Shown here: in pieces, positions 36,841 through 45,092 of the stretch
Numbering within the stretch: the first letter of the stretch is position 1
Layout of the letters: every line of letters starts with the position of its first letter
NCBI RefSeq assembly: GCF_027214005.1
Contig: NZ_JAPWGY010000002.1
Span: 583,860-647,859, forward strand
DNA: 64,000 nt
Direction: 5' to 3'
Source: Kiloniella laminariae
GTDB lineage: Bacteria; Pseudomonadota; Alphaproteobacteria; Kiloniellales; Kiloniellaceae
Notes under the pieces: model-generated
Databases searched by the model: none
Told to the model about the DNA's origin: nothing
The model's input: only the letters and a program-made list of their open reading frames with translations
Program-made: the position numbers and the translations under genes

Positions 36841-36886
36841 TCATCACGAGAAAATTTCACCCGCAAATTTAATAGGTCACCAAAAT

Positions 36887-37354
36887 TTACACGCCGACCT
36901 CAACGGGTTTATCTGGAATAACGCCTTCAATTAGATCAGGCAGATAAAACCCAATCTTTTCAGGAACAAAGACTTCATCCGACCCAATGATTTCCGCAAT
37001 GCTCCACCAGTGATAGCCCTGGAAGTTCTGGTTTTCATTTTCATCAGGCATCGCCTGCGGGGGAACAAATTTCGCGGCTTCAATCAAATAGAAGATTTCA
37101 TTAACGCAGATTTCACTGCCCTTAAAAATCAGGCAATGCTCTCTGGTCCAGACAGCAGGACCGATTTTCCAATCCGAAACAAAGATCTCTTCGTTCAATT
37201 CCCGACGCAAGGCATGAACGGGATCCTCTTCCCCCTCAAGGCCGCCTCCGGGTGTTAACCACAGAGGCACGCGATGGGCATACTGCATCTTCGCCAACAA
37301 TATCCTTTTGTCCGGCGAGAGCATGACCGCTCTAACAGCGCGACGTCTTTTCAT
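36887..37354 (-). CDS. NUDIX hydrolase
   Basis: 155 residues. The Nudix box is clear: GGGLEGEEDPVHALRRELNEEI at about residues 36-57, with the G-x5-E-x7-REL-x-EE pattern. The N-terminal strand RAVRAVMLSPDKRILLAKMQ is typical. These enzymes hydrolyse nucleoside diphosphates linked to other groups; the substrate is not predictable. The gene lies between the glmS relic and the lipoprotein gene, within the accessory patch. Confidence 0.88.
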   Translation of the reverse strand: MKRRRAVRAVMLSPDKRILLAKMQYAHRVPLWLTPGGGLEGEEDPVHALRRELNEEIFVSDWKIGPAVWTREHCLIFKGSEICVNEIFYLIEAAKFVPPQAMPDENENQNFQGYHWWSIAEIIGSDEVFVPEKIGFYLPDLIEGVIPDKPVEVGV

Positions 37355-37445
37355 TGATTGGAATAAGCTTATATTTGTCTACTATGTTAAGAGCCGAAAA
37401 TGCTTCGCTTCGAATGATTAAGTTCATGTAATACAGACTATGCTA

Positions 37446-37895
37446 CTAAGATGGTAGCTGCCCCATGAGCACTTCTTTAAAAACACTACCACCATTAAAC
37501 GGCGCTATTTCAATCTTCATCCAATCACCTTCCTTCGATTGAATGATAAATACATCACCGGTCCAACTCTCTTCTGAATGTTTAACATTTAGAATATCAC
37601 TATATCTGATATCGCTATTTTTATTATCTTTATGATATATGACCCGCTTATCTGTTAATAGAGCGGCTTCTGTTGCGTCGAGTACAATCGTCACATCATA
37701 AAAGGCGATCAATTTCTCTTCTGTGGCCAATATATCATGCTCTTGAATGTAATTAAGGGCATAAGTCGGAATTTCATTACCTAAAAGAACACCACCCTCA
37801 TCCCAATTTTCATCACATCCACTTAAGAATGAGAGTAAAATAACAACACAAATTGAAAGCCTCATCCGAATGATAGCATTGCCTAACATTTTCAT
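37446..37895 (-). CDS. Putative lipoprotein
   Basis: 149 residues from ATG 37895, which has an AGGGA site eight bases upstream. ATG 37865 is another possibility. A lipoprotein signal is visible: MRLSICVVILLSFLSGC with LSGC lipobox, cysteine at about residue 27. The remaining 120 residues are beta-rich with no recognised family. AT-rich like its neighbours. It lies 38 bp downstream of the glmS stop, right where a Tn7-type element would insert. Confidence 0.7.
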   Translation of the reverse strand: MKMLGNAIIRMRLSICVVILLSFLSGCDENWDEGGVLLGNEIPTYALNYIQEHDILATEEKLIAFYDVTIVLDATEAALLTDKRVIYHKDNKNSDIRYSDILNVKHSEESWTGDVFIIQSKEGDWMKIEIAPFNGGSVFKEVLMGQLPS

Positions 37896-37933
37896 ATGTA
37901 AAATCCCTGCAAAACCACAACCATACAGAGAAA

Positions 37934-39757
37934 TTACTCAACAGTCACAGATTTGGCAAGGTTCCTAGGCTGATCCACATCCGTTCCCTTCAGCACAGCG
38001 GTGTGATAGGCCAGCAGCTGGATTGGCAGGGCGTAGAGGATCGGGGCGACAAAGGGATCAACCCGGGGCAGCTCGACGCTGTGTTTGGCGATTGATCCGG
38101 CCCGTTTCAGGCCTTCCTTGTCCGACAACAGGATGATCTGGCCGCCGCGGGCGGCGACTTCCTGCAGGTTGGAGATGGTTTTTTCCATCAAAGGCCCGCT
38201 TGGAGCACAGGCAATCACCGGTACGTTTTCATCGATCAGGGCAATCGGGCCGTGTTTCATCTCGCCTGCGGCATAACCTTCGGCGTGAATATAGCTGATT
38301 TCCTTGAGCTTGAGCGCCCCTTCCATCGCCATGGGATAGAGATTGCCCCGGCCCAGATAAAGCACATCCCGCGCCTCACTGACATCGACAGCAATCCGGC
38401 GAATGGTCTCATCGGCATTGAGAAGCTCGGCAATCCGCGCCGGGATTTCGGTCAGGGCGGTGGAAAGTTCGGCTTCGCGTTCCGGCGAGATCGTGCCCTT
38501 GGCCCGGCCAATACCGATTGCCAGACAGGCCAGCACAGTCAGCTGGGTGGTAAAGGCCTTGGTCGAAGCCACACCGATTTCCGGCCCGGCCAGGGTCTGC
38601 AAGACCATATCGGATTCACGGGCGATGGTTGATTCCGGCACGTTGACGATGGAGACAATCTTCTGCCCCTGTGACTTGGCATAACGCAGGGCAGCCAGGG
38701 TATCGATGGTCTCGCCCGACTGGGAAATAAACAGGCTGACGCCTTTTTCCGGCAGCGGCGCTTCGCGGTAACGGAATTCCGAGGCGATATCGACCTCGAC
38801 CAGCTGTCGCGCTTCCTGCTCCATCCAGTATTTGGCCACCATCCCGGCCAGCGACGCGGTGCCACAGCCGACAATGGTCAGACGGGAAATATCGGCAAGA
38901 TCAAAAGGGAATTCCGGCAGCTGGATCGTCCGCGCCAGAGGGTTGAACATCGCATGCAGCGTATCGCCGATCACGGCGGGCTGTTCAAAGATTTCCTTCA
39001 TCATAAAGTGACGATACTGGCCCTTGCCGATCATGGCACCGGATACCGCTGTCTGCACCACTTCGCGGTTCAGCAGGTTGCCGTCCAGATCGCGAATGGA
39101 GGCACCGTTGTTGTCCAGCACCACCCAGTCACCTTCTTCCAGATAGCAGATCCGGTTGGTCAGGTGTGACAGCGACAGGGCATCCGAGCCAAGATACATC
39201 TCGCCATCGCCATAGCCGACAGCCAGCGGGCTGCCACGGCGGGCGCCGATCATCAGGTCTTCGCGTCCGGCAAAGACAATCGCCAGGGCAAAGGCCCCTT
39301 CAAGGCGCTTCAGGGTTGTCTGCACCGCTTCTTCCGGTGACAGACCATCGCGCAGATAGTGCGTGATCAGATAGACCACGACTTCGGTATCGGTTTCGGT
39401 CTGGAAAGTCTGGCCCTTGGCATCCAGTTCGGCCCGCAGTTCCTGAAAGTTCTCGATGATGCCGTTGTGGACCAGCGACACCAGATCACTGGCATGGGGA
39501 TGGGCGTTGATTTCATTGGGGCGGCCATGGGTGGCCCAGCGGGTGTGGCCGATCCCGGTCATGCCACCCAGAGGTTCGGCTTCAACCCGCTTTTCCAGAT
39601 TGACCAGCTTGCCCTGGGCGCGGCGGCGTTCCAACCCGCCATCCACCAGCGTGGCAATACCCGCAGAATCATAGCCGCGGTATTCCAGCCGCTTCAAACC
39701 GTCCAGCAGCAGAGGGACAACAGGTTTGGTTCCGATAATGCCGATAATGCCACACAT
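37934..39757 (-). CDS. glmS: Glutamine--fructose-6-phosphate aminotransferase
   Basis: 607 residues. The class II amidotransferase domain begins MCGIIGIIGTKPVVPLLLDG, with C1 catalytic after Met removal. GNLL-type loops and HTRWATHGRPNEINAHPH are intact. The two SIS isomerase domains follow (about 285-607), with SQSGETIDTLAAL and SEFRYREAPLPEKG. It makes glucosamine 6-phosphate for cell-wall and lipid A synthesis. It starts 6 bp after glmU, making a two-gene operon. Its 3' end is the classic Tn7 attachment gene, and a decayed copy lies downstream at 36690. Confidence 0.97.
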   Translation of the reverse strand: MCGIIGIIGTKPVVPLLLDGLKRLEYRGYDSAGIATLVDGGLERRRAQGKLVNLEKRVEAEPLGGMTGIGHTRWATHGRPNEINAHPHASDLVSLVHNGIIENFQELRAELDAKGQTFQTETDTEVVVYLITHYLRDGLSPEEAVQTTLKRLEGAFALAIVFAGREDLMIGARRGSPLAVGYGDGEMYLGSDALSLSHLTNRICYLEEGDWVVLDNNGASIRDLDGNLLNREVVQTAVSGAMIGKGQYRHFMMKEIFEQPAVIGDTLHAMFNPLARTIQLPEFPFDLADISRLTIVGCGTASLAGMVAKYWMEQEARQLVEVDIASEFRYREAPLPEKGVSLFISQSGETIDTLAALRYAKSQGQKIVSIVNVPESTIARESDMVLQTLAGPEIGVASTKAFTTQLTVLACLAIGIGRAKGTISPEREAELSTALTEIPARIAELLNADETIRRIAVDVSEARDVLYLGRGNLYPMAMEGALKLKEISYIHAEGYAAGEMKHGPIALIDENVPVIACAPSGPLMEKTISNLQEVAARGGQIILLSDKEGLKRAGSIAKHSVELPRVDPFVAPILYALPIQLLAYHTAVLKGTDVDQPRNLAKSVTVE

Positions 39758-39763
39758 TGTTGT

Positions 39764-41158
39764 CTAACCCTTTTTCTCTGCGTTTTGTTCTGCTGTCTTC
39801 TGGTCTTTGATCTTCTGGCGCCCGGCCCGGAAAGAGGCACCGCCGCCGGCCTTTTCAACCAGTCGTCCCCGGACCACGGCAATGGCATCTTTCTCAACGG
39901 CTTTGGTCAGCGTGCTCCCGGCCCCGACAATGGCCCCCGCCCCGACGGTGACAGGCGCAACCAGCGCCGTGTTCGACCCGATAAAAGCCTCTTCGCCAAT
40001 CACGGTTTTCCACTTGTTATAGCCGTCGTAATTGCAGGTAATGGTCCCCGCACCGATATTGGCCCGGGCCCCGATTTCCGCATCGCCGATATAGCTGAGA
40101 TGGTTGACCTTGGCCCCTTCACCCAGCACGGCATTCTTGGTTTCGACAAAGTTGCCAACCTTGCCCCCGGCCTTGATCTCGGTTCCCGGACGCAACCGGG
40201 CATAGGGGCCGATCACGGCTCCTTCAGCAATATTCGCCCCCTCGATATGAGAAAAAGCCTTGAGGGTCACATCATCGGCAATGGTCACTCCCGGTCCGAT
40301 AAAGACGGAAGGTTCAATAATGATATCCCGACCAAACACTGTATCTGTCGAAAGCCAGGTCGAGGCCGGATCAATCAGTGTCACCCCCTGCGCCATGGCC
40401 TCATTCCGCAGACGCTGCTGCAGAACCTGTTCGGCGGCGGCCAGCTCCTGGCGGGAGTTCACCCCCATCACTTCTTCTTCACTGGCTTCCACCGCGCGGG
40501 TATCCAGACCTTCGGCATAGGCGAAATCAAAAATAACCGGGAGATAATACTCCCCCTGGGCATTGTTATTGTCGAGCTGATGGATCAGGCGACAGACGGT
40601 CGGCCCATCGCCCAGCAAAATTCCGGCGTTACAAAGATCAATGGCCTTTTCAGCATCCGACGCATCGGCAAATTCAACAATACCTGCAACCCGGCCCTGC
40701 GCATCAAGTCTGACCCGGCCATAGCGTCCCGCATCTTTCGGACGAAACGCCAGCCCCAACAACACCGGCCCGTCAGCTGCGCGACGCCGGGCGACCATTT
40801 TTTCAAAGGTCGCACTGCGGATCAGCGGCGTATCCCCGAAAATCACCAGTATATCGGCCTGATCGCCAGCATCGCAAAATCCTGCAAGCGCCGAAAAGGC
40901 TTCCCTCACGGCATGCCCTGTTCCCAAGCGATCATGCTGGACAACAACCCGGTGTGGCGCAGCGGCCTTTTCAACGGCTGGTGCATCAGGGCCGACAACG
41001 ACAACGACCTGATCAGGTGACAGTTGCTCGACCCCGGAAAGCACATGCGCGAGCATCGATTTCCCGGCCAGTCCGTGCAGGACTTTTGGCAACTTTGATT
41101 TCATGCGGGTGCCCTGGCCGGCAGCCAGAACAATAACGGCGAGTTTGCGAGCGCTCAT
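39764..41158 (-). CDS. glmU: Bifunctional GlcNAc-1-P uridyltransferase/glucosamine-1-P acetyltransferase
   Basis: 464 residues. N-terminal pyrophosphorylase: VLAAGQGTRMKSKLPKVLHG. The linker and left-handed beta-helix follow, with IGPYARLRPGTEIKAGGKVGNFVETKNAVLG and the acetyltransferase block NIGAGTITCNYDGYNK. The enzyme makes UDP-N-acetylglucosamine in two steps, linked to the preceding glmS reaction. It is the first gene of glmU-glmS and is divergent from the phosphatase gene. Confidence 0.97.
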   Translation of the reverse strand: MSARKLAVIVLAAGQGTRMKSKLPKVLHGLAGKSMLAHVLSGVEQLSPDQVVVVVGPDAPAVEKAAAPHRVVVQHDRLGTGHAVREAFSALAGFCDAGDQADILVIFGDTPLIRSATFEKMVARRRAADGPVLLGLAFRPKDAGRYGRVRLDAQGRVAGIVEFADASDAEKAIDLCNAGILLGDGPTVCRLIHQLDNNNAQGEYYLPVIFDFAYAEGLDTRAVEASEEEVMGVNSRQELAAAEQVLQQRLRNEAMAQGVTLIDPASTWLSTDTVFGRDIIIEPSVFIGPGVTIADDVTLKAFSHIEGANIAEGAVIGPYARLRPGTEIKAGGKVGNFVETKNAVLGEGAKVNHLSYIGDAEIGARANIGAGTITCNYDGYNKWKTVIGEEAFIGSNTALVAPVTVGAGAIVGAGSTLTKAVEKDAIAVVRGRLVEKAGGGASFRAGRQKIKDQKTAEQNAEKKG

Positions 41159-41433
41159 TGGTCCTCAGTGTCACTATTCGTGAAATCTTCTCTGTGATTA
41201 CCTGCTGCCGTGCCTGCAATCAACAACTACTAGACATCATAGAGAGAAAATCAGGCGAGATTATTGCGGATTGAAAATGCCATGCGGGTTTCTCCATCTC
41301 AAATCACCTTTTGTTTCGGCCTGTTACACAATATTTCCAATTATTACAGCTCCCTTTGTTAGCCCCTTGCCACCAGGTCATCCGCTGGGTAGCGTTGCCG
41401 ACCCCTTACGAACGAACAACTGCCAGGCTTCAC

Positions 41434-42147
41434 ATGACACAATTGCCAGAAACGCACGCGCCAAAGATACCGCCATCCGAAAAAAAACGGAGTATTCTGG
41501 TGTGTGATCTTGATGGCACACTGATCGACAGTGCCCCCGACCTTGCGCTCACCCTTTGCCTGCTCCTGCGTCAGGATGGACGGCGCGAACCGGATCTTGC
41601 GGAAGTAAAGAACATGATCGGCGACGGAGCAACCAAACTGGTAGAGCGAGGCTACGCCGCAACAGGAGACAAACTCTCTGAAGACGCCCTGACGATAAAG
41701 GTCAAAGAGTTTCTCTCGATCTACAACGACCATCTGGCCGTCGGCACGGTTCTCTATCCTCACGTGACAGAACAGCTTCAGGCTTTAAAGCATAAGGGAT
41801 GGCGGCTGGCGATCTGTACCAACAAACCTTTTGCCCCAACCAGACAGCTATTAAGCCTCTTTGATCTCGAACCCCTGTTCGAAAAAGCAGTCGGTGGCGA
41901 CAGCTACCCGGTCAAAAAACCTGACGGTGATCATATTCTTTGCCTGCTGAAGGAAATGGATGCTGATCCGCAACAGGCCATCATGCTGGGCGATGGCAAG
42001 AACGACGTCCTTGCCGCCCGCAACGCGGGGATTCCCTCGATCCTCTTCACCCAGGGATATGGAACAGAAGCTGCCCGGGCTCTCGGCCCGGACTATATCC
42101 TCGACAGCTATCAAGAACTTTCTTCTCTCCCACCTTTTGCCGGATAA
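41434..42147 (+). CDS. gph: Phosphoglycolate phosphatase, HAD superfamily
   Basis: 237 residues from ATG 41434, chosen because motif 1 ILVCDLDGTLIDSAPDLALTL then falls at about residue 23; the open frame runs further upstream without a family match. Motif 2 ICTNKP and motif 3/4 VKKPDGDHI and MLGDGKNDVLAARNAG are present. The Gph group dephosphorylates 2-phosphoglycolate; other small sugar phosphates are possible. It is divergent from glmU by 275 bp. Confidence 0.88.
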   Translation: MTQLPETHAPKIPPSEKKRSILVCDLDGTLIDSAPDLALTLCLLLRQDGRREPDLAEVKNMIGDGATKLVERGYAATGDKLSEDALTIKVKEFLSIYNDHLAVGTVLYPHVTEQLQALKHKGWRLAICTNKPFAPTRQLLSLFDLEPLFEKAVGGDSYPVKKPDGDHILCLLKEMDADPQQAIMLGDGKNDVLAARNAGIPSILFTQGYGTEAARALGPDYILDSYQELSSLPPFAG

Positions 42148-42368
42148 ATGATGCGACAAGACAGCGCGGTTTTTATTTTCCCGCACACAAACCCTGAAAA
42201 ACGCCTAGTATTGCGCAAAATCAATTCGCAAGGTGGTAATCGGAACTAGACTGCTTCAAGACAGTTTTCTTAACGAAACTTTGATACCGTCAAAGGATTA
42301 TCGGGTTTTGTCAGACAGACACCCCCTTGCCGGGACACACTAAACTAACTGCTCAGGAGAGAGTTCTT

Positions 42369-42746
42369 ATGAAAAAAATTGCCCTGATGGCTTTTGGACT
42401 GACAGCCGGAATTGCCCTTGGCCTTGGCACAGCCCAGGCTGGCGATGCCGCTGCAGGGGAAAAGGTATTCAAAAAATGTAAATCCTGTCACACCATTGAA
42501 GCTGACGGGAAAAACAAGATCGGCCCAAATCTGTTTGGTATTATCGGCAAAGCCGCCGCAGCAGCTGAAGGATTCAAGTATTCTGATGCCATGACGGAAT
42601 CCGGGGTGACCTGGACAGAAGAAGCTCTTACAGAGTTCTTGACCAAGCCAAAGGATTTTATGCCAGGGACAAAAATGTCCTTTGGTGGTCTGAAAAAAGC
42701 TGAACAGATCGAAGATCTGATTGCCTATCTGCAAGCCAACAGCTGA
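42369..42746 (+). CDS. Class I cytochrome c, copy 1
   Basis: 125 residues with a signal peptide (ALMAFGLTAGIALGLGTAQA, cut near residue 24). The haem site is CKSCH at 37-41, and the distal methionine is M103 in GTKMSFGGLKK. This is the cytochrome c2/c550 size and pattern, a soluble periplasmic electron carrier. It is closely related to copy 2 at 44414, with the FAD-oxidoreductase gene between them. A terminator follows directly. Confidence 0.92.
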   Translation: MKKIALMAFGLTAGIALGLGTAQAGDAAAGEKVFKKCKSCHTIEADGKNKIGPNLFGIIGKAAAAAEGFKYSDAMTESGVTWTEEALTEFLTKPKDFMPGTKMSFGGLKKAEQIEDLIAYLQANS

Positions 42747-42768
42747 TTTCCTGATTTATCACGCCAAA

Positions 42769-42806
42769 TAAAGAAGCCCGGATGCGAAAGTGCCCGGGCT
42801 TCTTTA
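42769..42806 (+). terminator. Terminator after cytochrome c copy 1
   Basis: A 13-bp stem formed by TAAAGAAGCCCGG and its complement, with a 12-base loop, 23 bp after the stop codon. The right arm ends in TTCTTTA. Confidence 0.85.
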
Positions 42807-42965
42807 TGTATCTGCCTATTTTTTTCAAAGGCAGCTCCAGAGTTTGTTTTGCAACAATATATTTATTTTGAGCGCTCATATAAAATAATATAATATCGAC
42901 AAAATCAGAGATTGATCTGCCATCCTCAGCTCGATTTCATTTCAATGCACCAGGTGAAATTTGCC

Positions 42966-44273
42966 ATGCTTTTGTCCGATAAAACGATGGATTATCCCCA
43001 GTCCTATTACCATGCGACAGCAAATGAACTGCCTTTTCAGCCACCTTTAACCGAAGATCTCAGCTGTGATGTCTGCATTATCGGGGCAGGCTATACCGGT
43101 TTGTCAGCCGCGCTTCATCTCGCCCAAAAGGGCTACAGCGTTGTCTTGCTGGAAAGTAATCGTATCGCCTGGGGGGCATCCGGAAGGAATGGTGGCCAAC
43201 TGGGGAGCGCCCACACTGTGCTCCAGCCTGATCTGATCCGTAAATATGGCAAAGAACGCGCCCGCGCCCTGTGGGATATCGCCGAGGATGCCAAATTTCT
43301 GGTGAAAGAACTGATCCGGGAACACCAGATTGACTGCGACTATACCCCCGGGAACATGGGATGCGCGGTCACAAAAGGCGATTTTTCCTATCACCGGGAA
43401 CATGCAGCTATCGTTAGCGGCGATTATGGTTATTCTCACTACCAGTTGCTGGAACAGGAGGAAATTCGAGATATCAGTGGATCAACCGCCTATGCTGGGG
43501 CCCTCTACGACCCGACAGCAGGCCACCTCCACCCCCTGAACCTTGCGCTCGGTTATGCCAGGATCTGTCTCAAAGCCGGTGTCAGAATATATGAAAAATC
43601 TGCTGTGCTGGATATTCAAAGGACTGATCCTGCCCGGGTGAAGACCGCTCACGGGTCAGTAAAAGCCAGCTTCGTTATACTTGGCTGCAATGGTTACCTC
43701 GGCTCCTTGAATAGAACCATGGCACGTAAAATTCTGCCTGCCGAAAACTTTCAGCTGACCACCGCCCCGCTGCCAGATCACCTTGCAGAGAATATCATCA
43801 GGAACAGAAGCTGCCTGTGGGACTCTCACAACCAGGTCTATTATTACCGCCTCACCCCTGATAATCGCTTGATATTTGGCGGAGGGCTTGGCCTGCCGGG
43901 TCGCCATCCCAAAGGGATCGACAAAATAGTGCGGGCCCACATGTTGAAAATATATCCGCAGCTTGCTCAGACCAGCATCGATTATTCCTGGGGAGGAACC
44001 TTCTGTAATACCTTTAGCCATTTACCCGATTTTGGCAGGTTGGCACCAAATATCTTCTATGCCCAGGGTTATACCGGACACGGCCTTGCACTGGGTGCTT
44101 TGGGCGGAAAACTGATGGCTGATCTTGTCTCGGGTACTGCAGAAAAATTTGATCTTCTCGCCTCGGTCCCGCAATGGTCGATACCCGACAGCCCCTTTCT
44201 TAAAAACCAGATCTTAAGGTTGGGTTTTCTCTATATCGGCCTGAAAGACAAGCTCCGCTCCCTGCAAAGATAA
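42966..44273 (+). CDS. FAD-dependent oxidoreductase, gamma-glutamylputrescine oxidase (PuuB) type
   Basis: 435 residues from ATG 42966, which has AGGTG nine bases upstream. Other in-frame starts (TTG 42912, ATG 42945, ATG 42987) are possible. CDVCIIGAGYTGLSAALHLAQ is the dinucleotide-binding fold and WGASGRNGGQLGSAHTV a DAO-family FAD contact. GAGDYSWGGT-like sequence is seen as SIDYSWGGTFCNTF and FYAQGYTGHGLALG near the C-terminus. The group oxidises amines such as gamma-glutamylputrescine or N-methyl amino acids. The flanking cytochromes could take electrons, but this is inference. Confidence 0.85.
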   Translation: MLLSDKTMDYPQSYYHATANELPFQPPLTEDLSCDVCIIGAGYTGLSAALHLAQKGYSVVLLESNRIAWGASGRNGGQLGSAHTVLQPDLIRKYGKERARALWDIAEDAKFLVKELIREHQIDCDYTPGNMGCAVTKGDFSYHREHAAIVSGDYGYSHYQLLEQEEIRDISGSTAYAGALYDPTAGHLHPLNLALGYARICLKAGVRIYEKSAVLDIQRTDPARVKTAHGSVKASFVILGCNGYLGSLNRTMARKILPAENFQLTTAPLPDHLAENIIRNRSCLWDSHNQVYYYRLTPDNRLIFGGGLGLPGRHPKGIDKIVRAHMLKIYPQLAQTSIDYSWGGTFCNTFSHLPDFGRLAPNIFYAQGYTGHGLALGALGGKLMADLVSGTAEKFDLLASVPQWSIPDSPFLKNQILRLGFLYIGLKDKLRSLQR

Positions 44274-44413
44274 CACGAACGTTCACTTGTTCGCGAGACA
44301 GCAGACAAAGCGATTTTCCCACGCCATCATGCTTTCAGGAACAGGGCAATGAAGGCAAAACCTGATTGCGATCTGTTTCCAGCAACAGAACTGGATTTTA
44401 CGGAGAGAATTCT

Positions 44414-44788
44414 ATGGCGAGGATCGCAACGACATTATGGGGCATAGCCCTAGGCCTTTCCTTCACGGTTTCTGCTGCCGCAGCAGCTGATGTCGCCGCG
44501 GGAAAAAAGGTCTTTAACAAGTGCAAAGCCTGTCATGCCATCGGCAAGAGCAAAATCGGCCCTGACCTTGCCGGTATCATAAACCGCCCCGCAGCTTCAA
44601 TCGAAGGTTTCAAATATTCGGACCCGATGCAAAACTCCGGCCTGACCTGGACAGAAGAAAATCTTGCCACCTTCCTCAAAAAGCCCAAAGCCCTTGTTCC
44701 CGGGACGCGAATGGCTTTTGCCGGGTTGAAAAAAGATGACGATATTCAAAACCTGATCGCCTATCTGAAAGAGGCGACCGTCCCCTGA
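44414..44788 (+). CDS. Class I cytochrome c, copy 2
   Basis: 124 residues from ATG 44414, preceded by GGAGAG. Signal peptide TLWGIALGLSFTVSAAAAA, haem site CKACH at 37-41, axial M100 in GTRMAFAGLKK. It shares EGFKYSD, TWTEE and the whole lower half with copy 1, so the two are paralogues. It lies 140 bp behind the FAD oxidoreductase on the same strand and may be co-expressed with it. Confidence 0.92.
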   Translation: MARIATTLWGIALGLSFTVSAAAAADVAAGKKVFNKCKACHAIGKSKIGPDLAGIINRPAASIEGFKYSDPMQNSGLTWTEENLATFLKKPKALVPGTRMAFAGLKKDDDIQNLIAYLKEATVP

Positions 44789-44955
44789 TATAGAAATTTT
44801 AGCAGACCAGATTAGACTAATCGCAAAAAACTCTTGCTTCTGCTTTGGGATTTTACCCCTTCCCCGAAATACCGGAAAAGTTTCCTGGAATTTGTTAATA
44901 TGATCTTTCCCGATCAGGTTTAGACTCGGAAACTCTGTGCCTATTCAATTATTCG

Positions 44956-44996
44956 TTAACCTTAAACGATCAAAGTAATATAAAGATTAAGGTTAA
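44956..44996. promoter_or_regulatory. Inverted repeat upstream of the secretion operon
   Basis: TTAACCTTA at 44956-44964 is repeated inverted at 44988-44996, centres 32 bp apart (about three helical turns). It lies in the 304-bp leader of the ABC transporter gene. Half-sites resemble the TTAACC element of CtrA, but no full CtrA box is present. Role unproven. Confidence 0.45.
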
Positions 44997-45092
44997 TTGT
45001 ATATATATCAGAACGAACAGTCATACGTAACCGGACCCTGCAACTCCCAGCAGGTGTATCCGATAATTGGTATTAGGGGGATCGGGGGTAAA

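Noticed and set aside
36689-36844. 51-codon minus-strand frame over the glmS relic
   Set aside because: It has a possible ATG but its frame disagrees with the glmS match for most of its length, and no ribosome site is seen; the relic is the better reading.
39359-41020. 553-codon plus-strand frame across glmS and glmU
   Set aside because: It covers the junction of two certain genes on the other strand and contains no domain.
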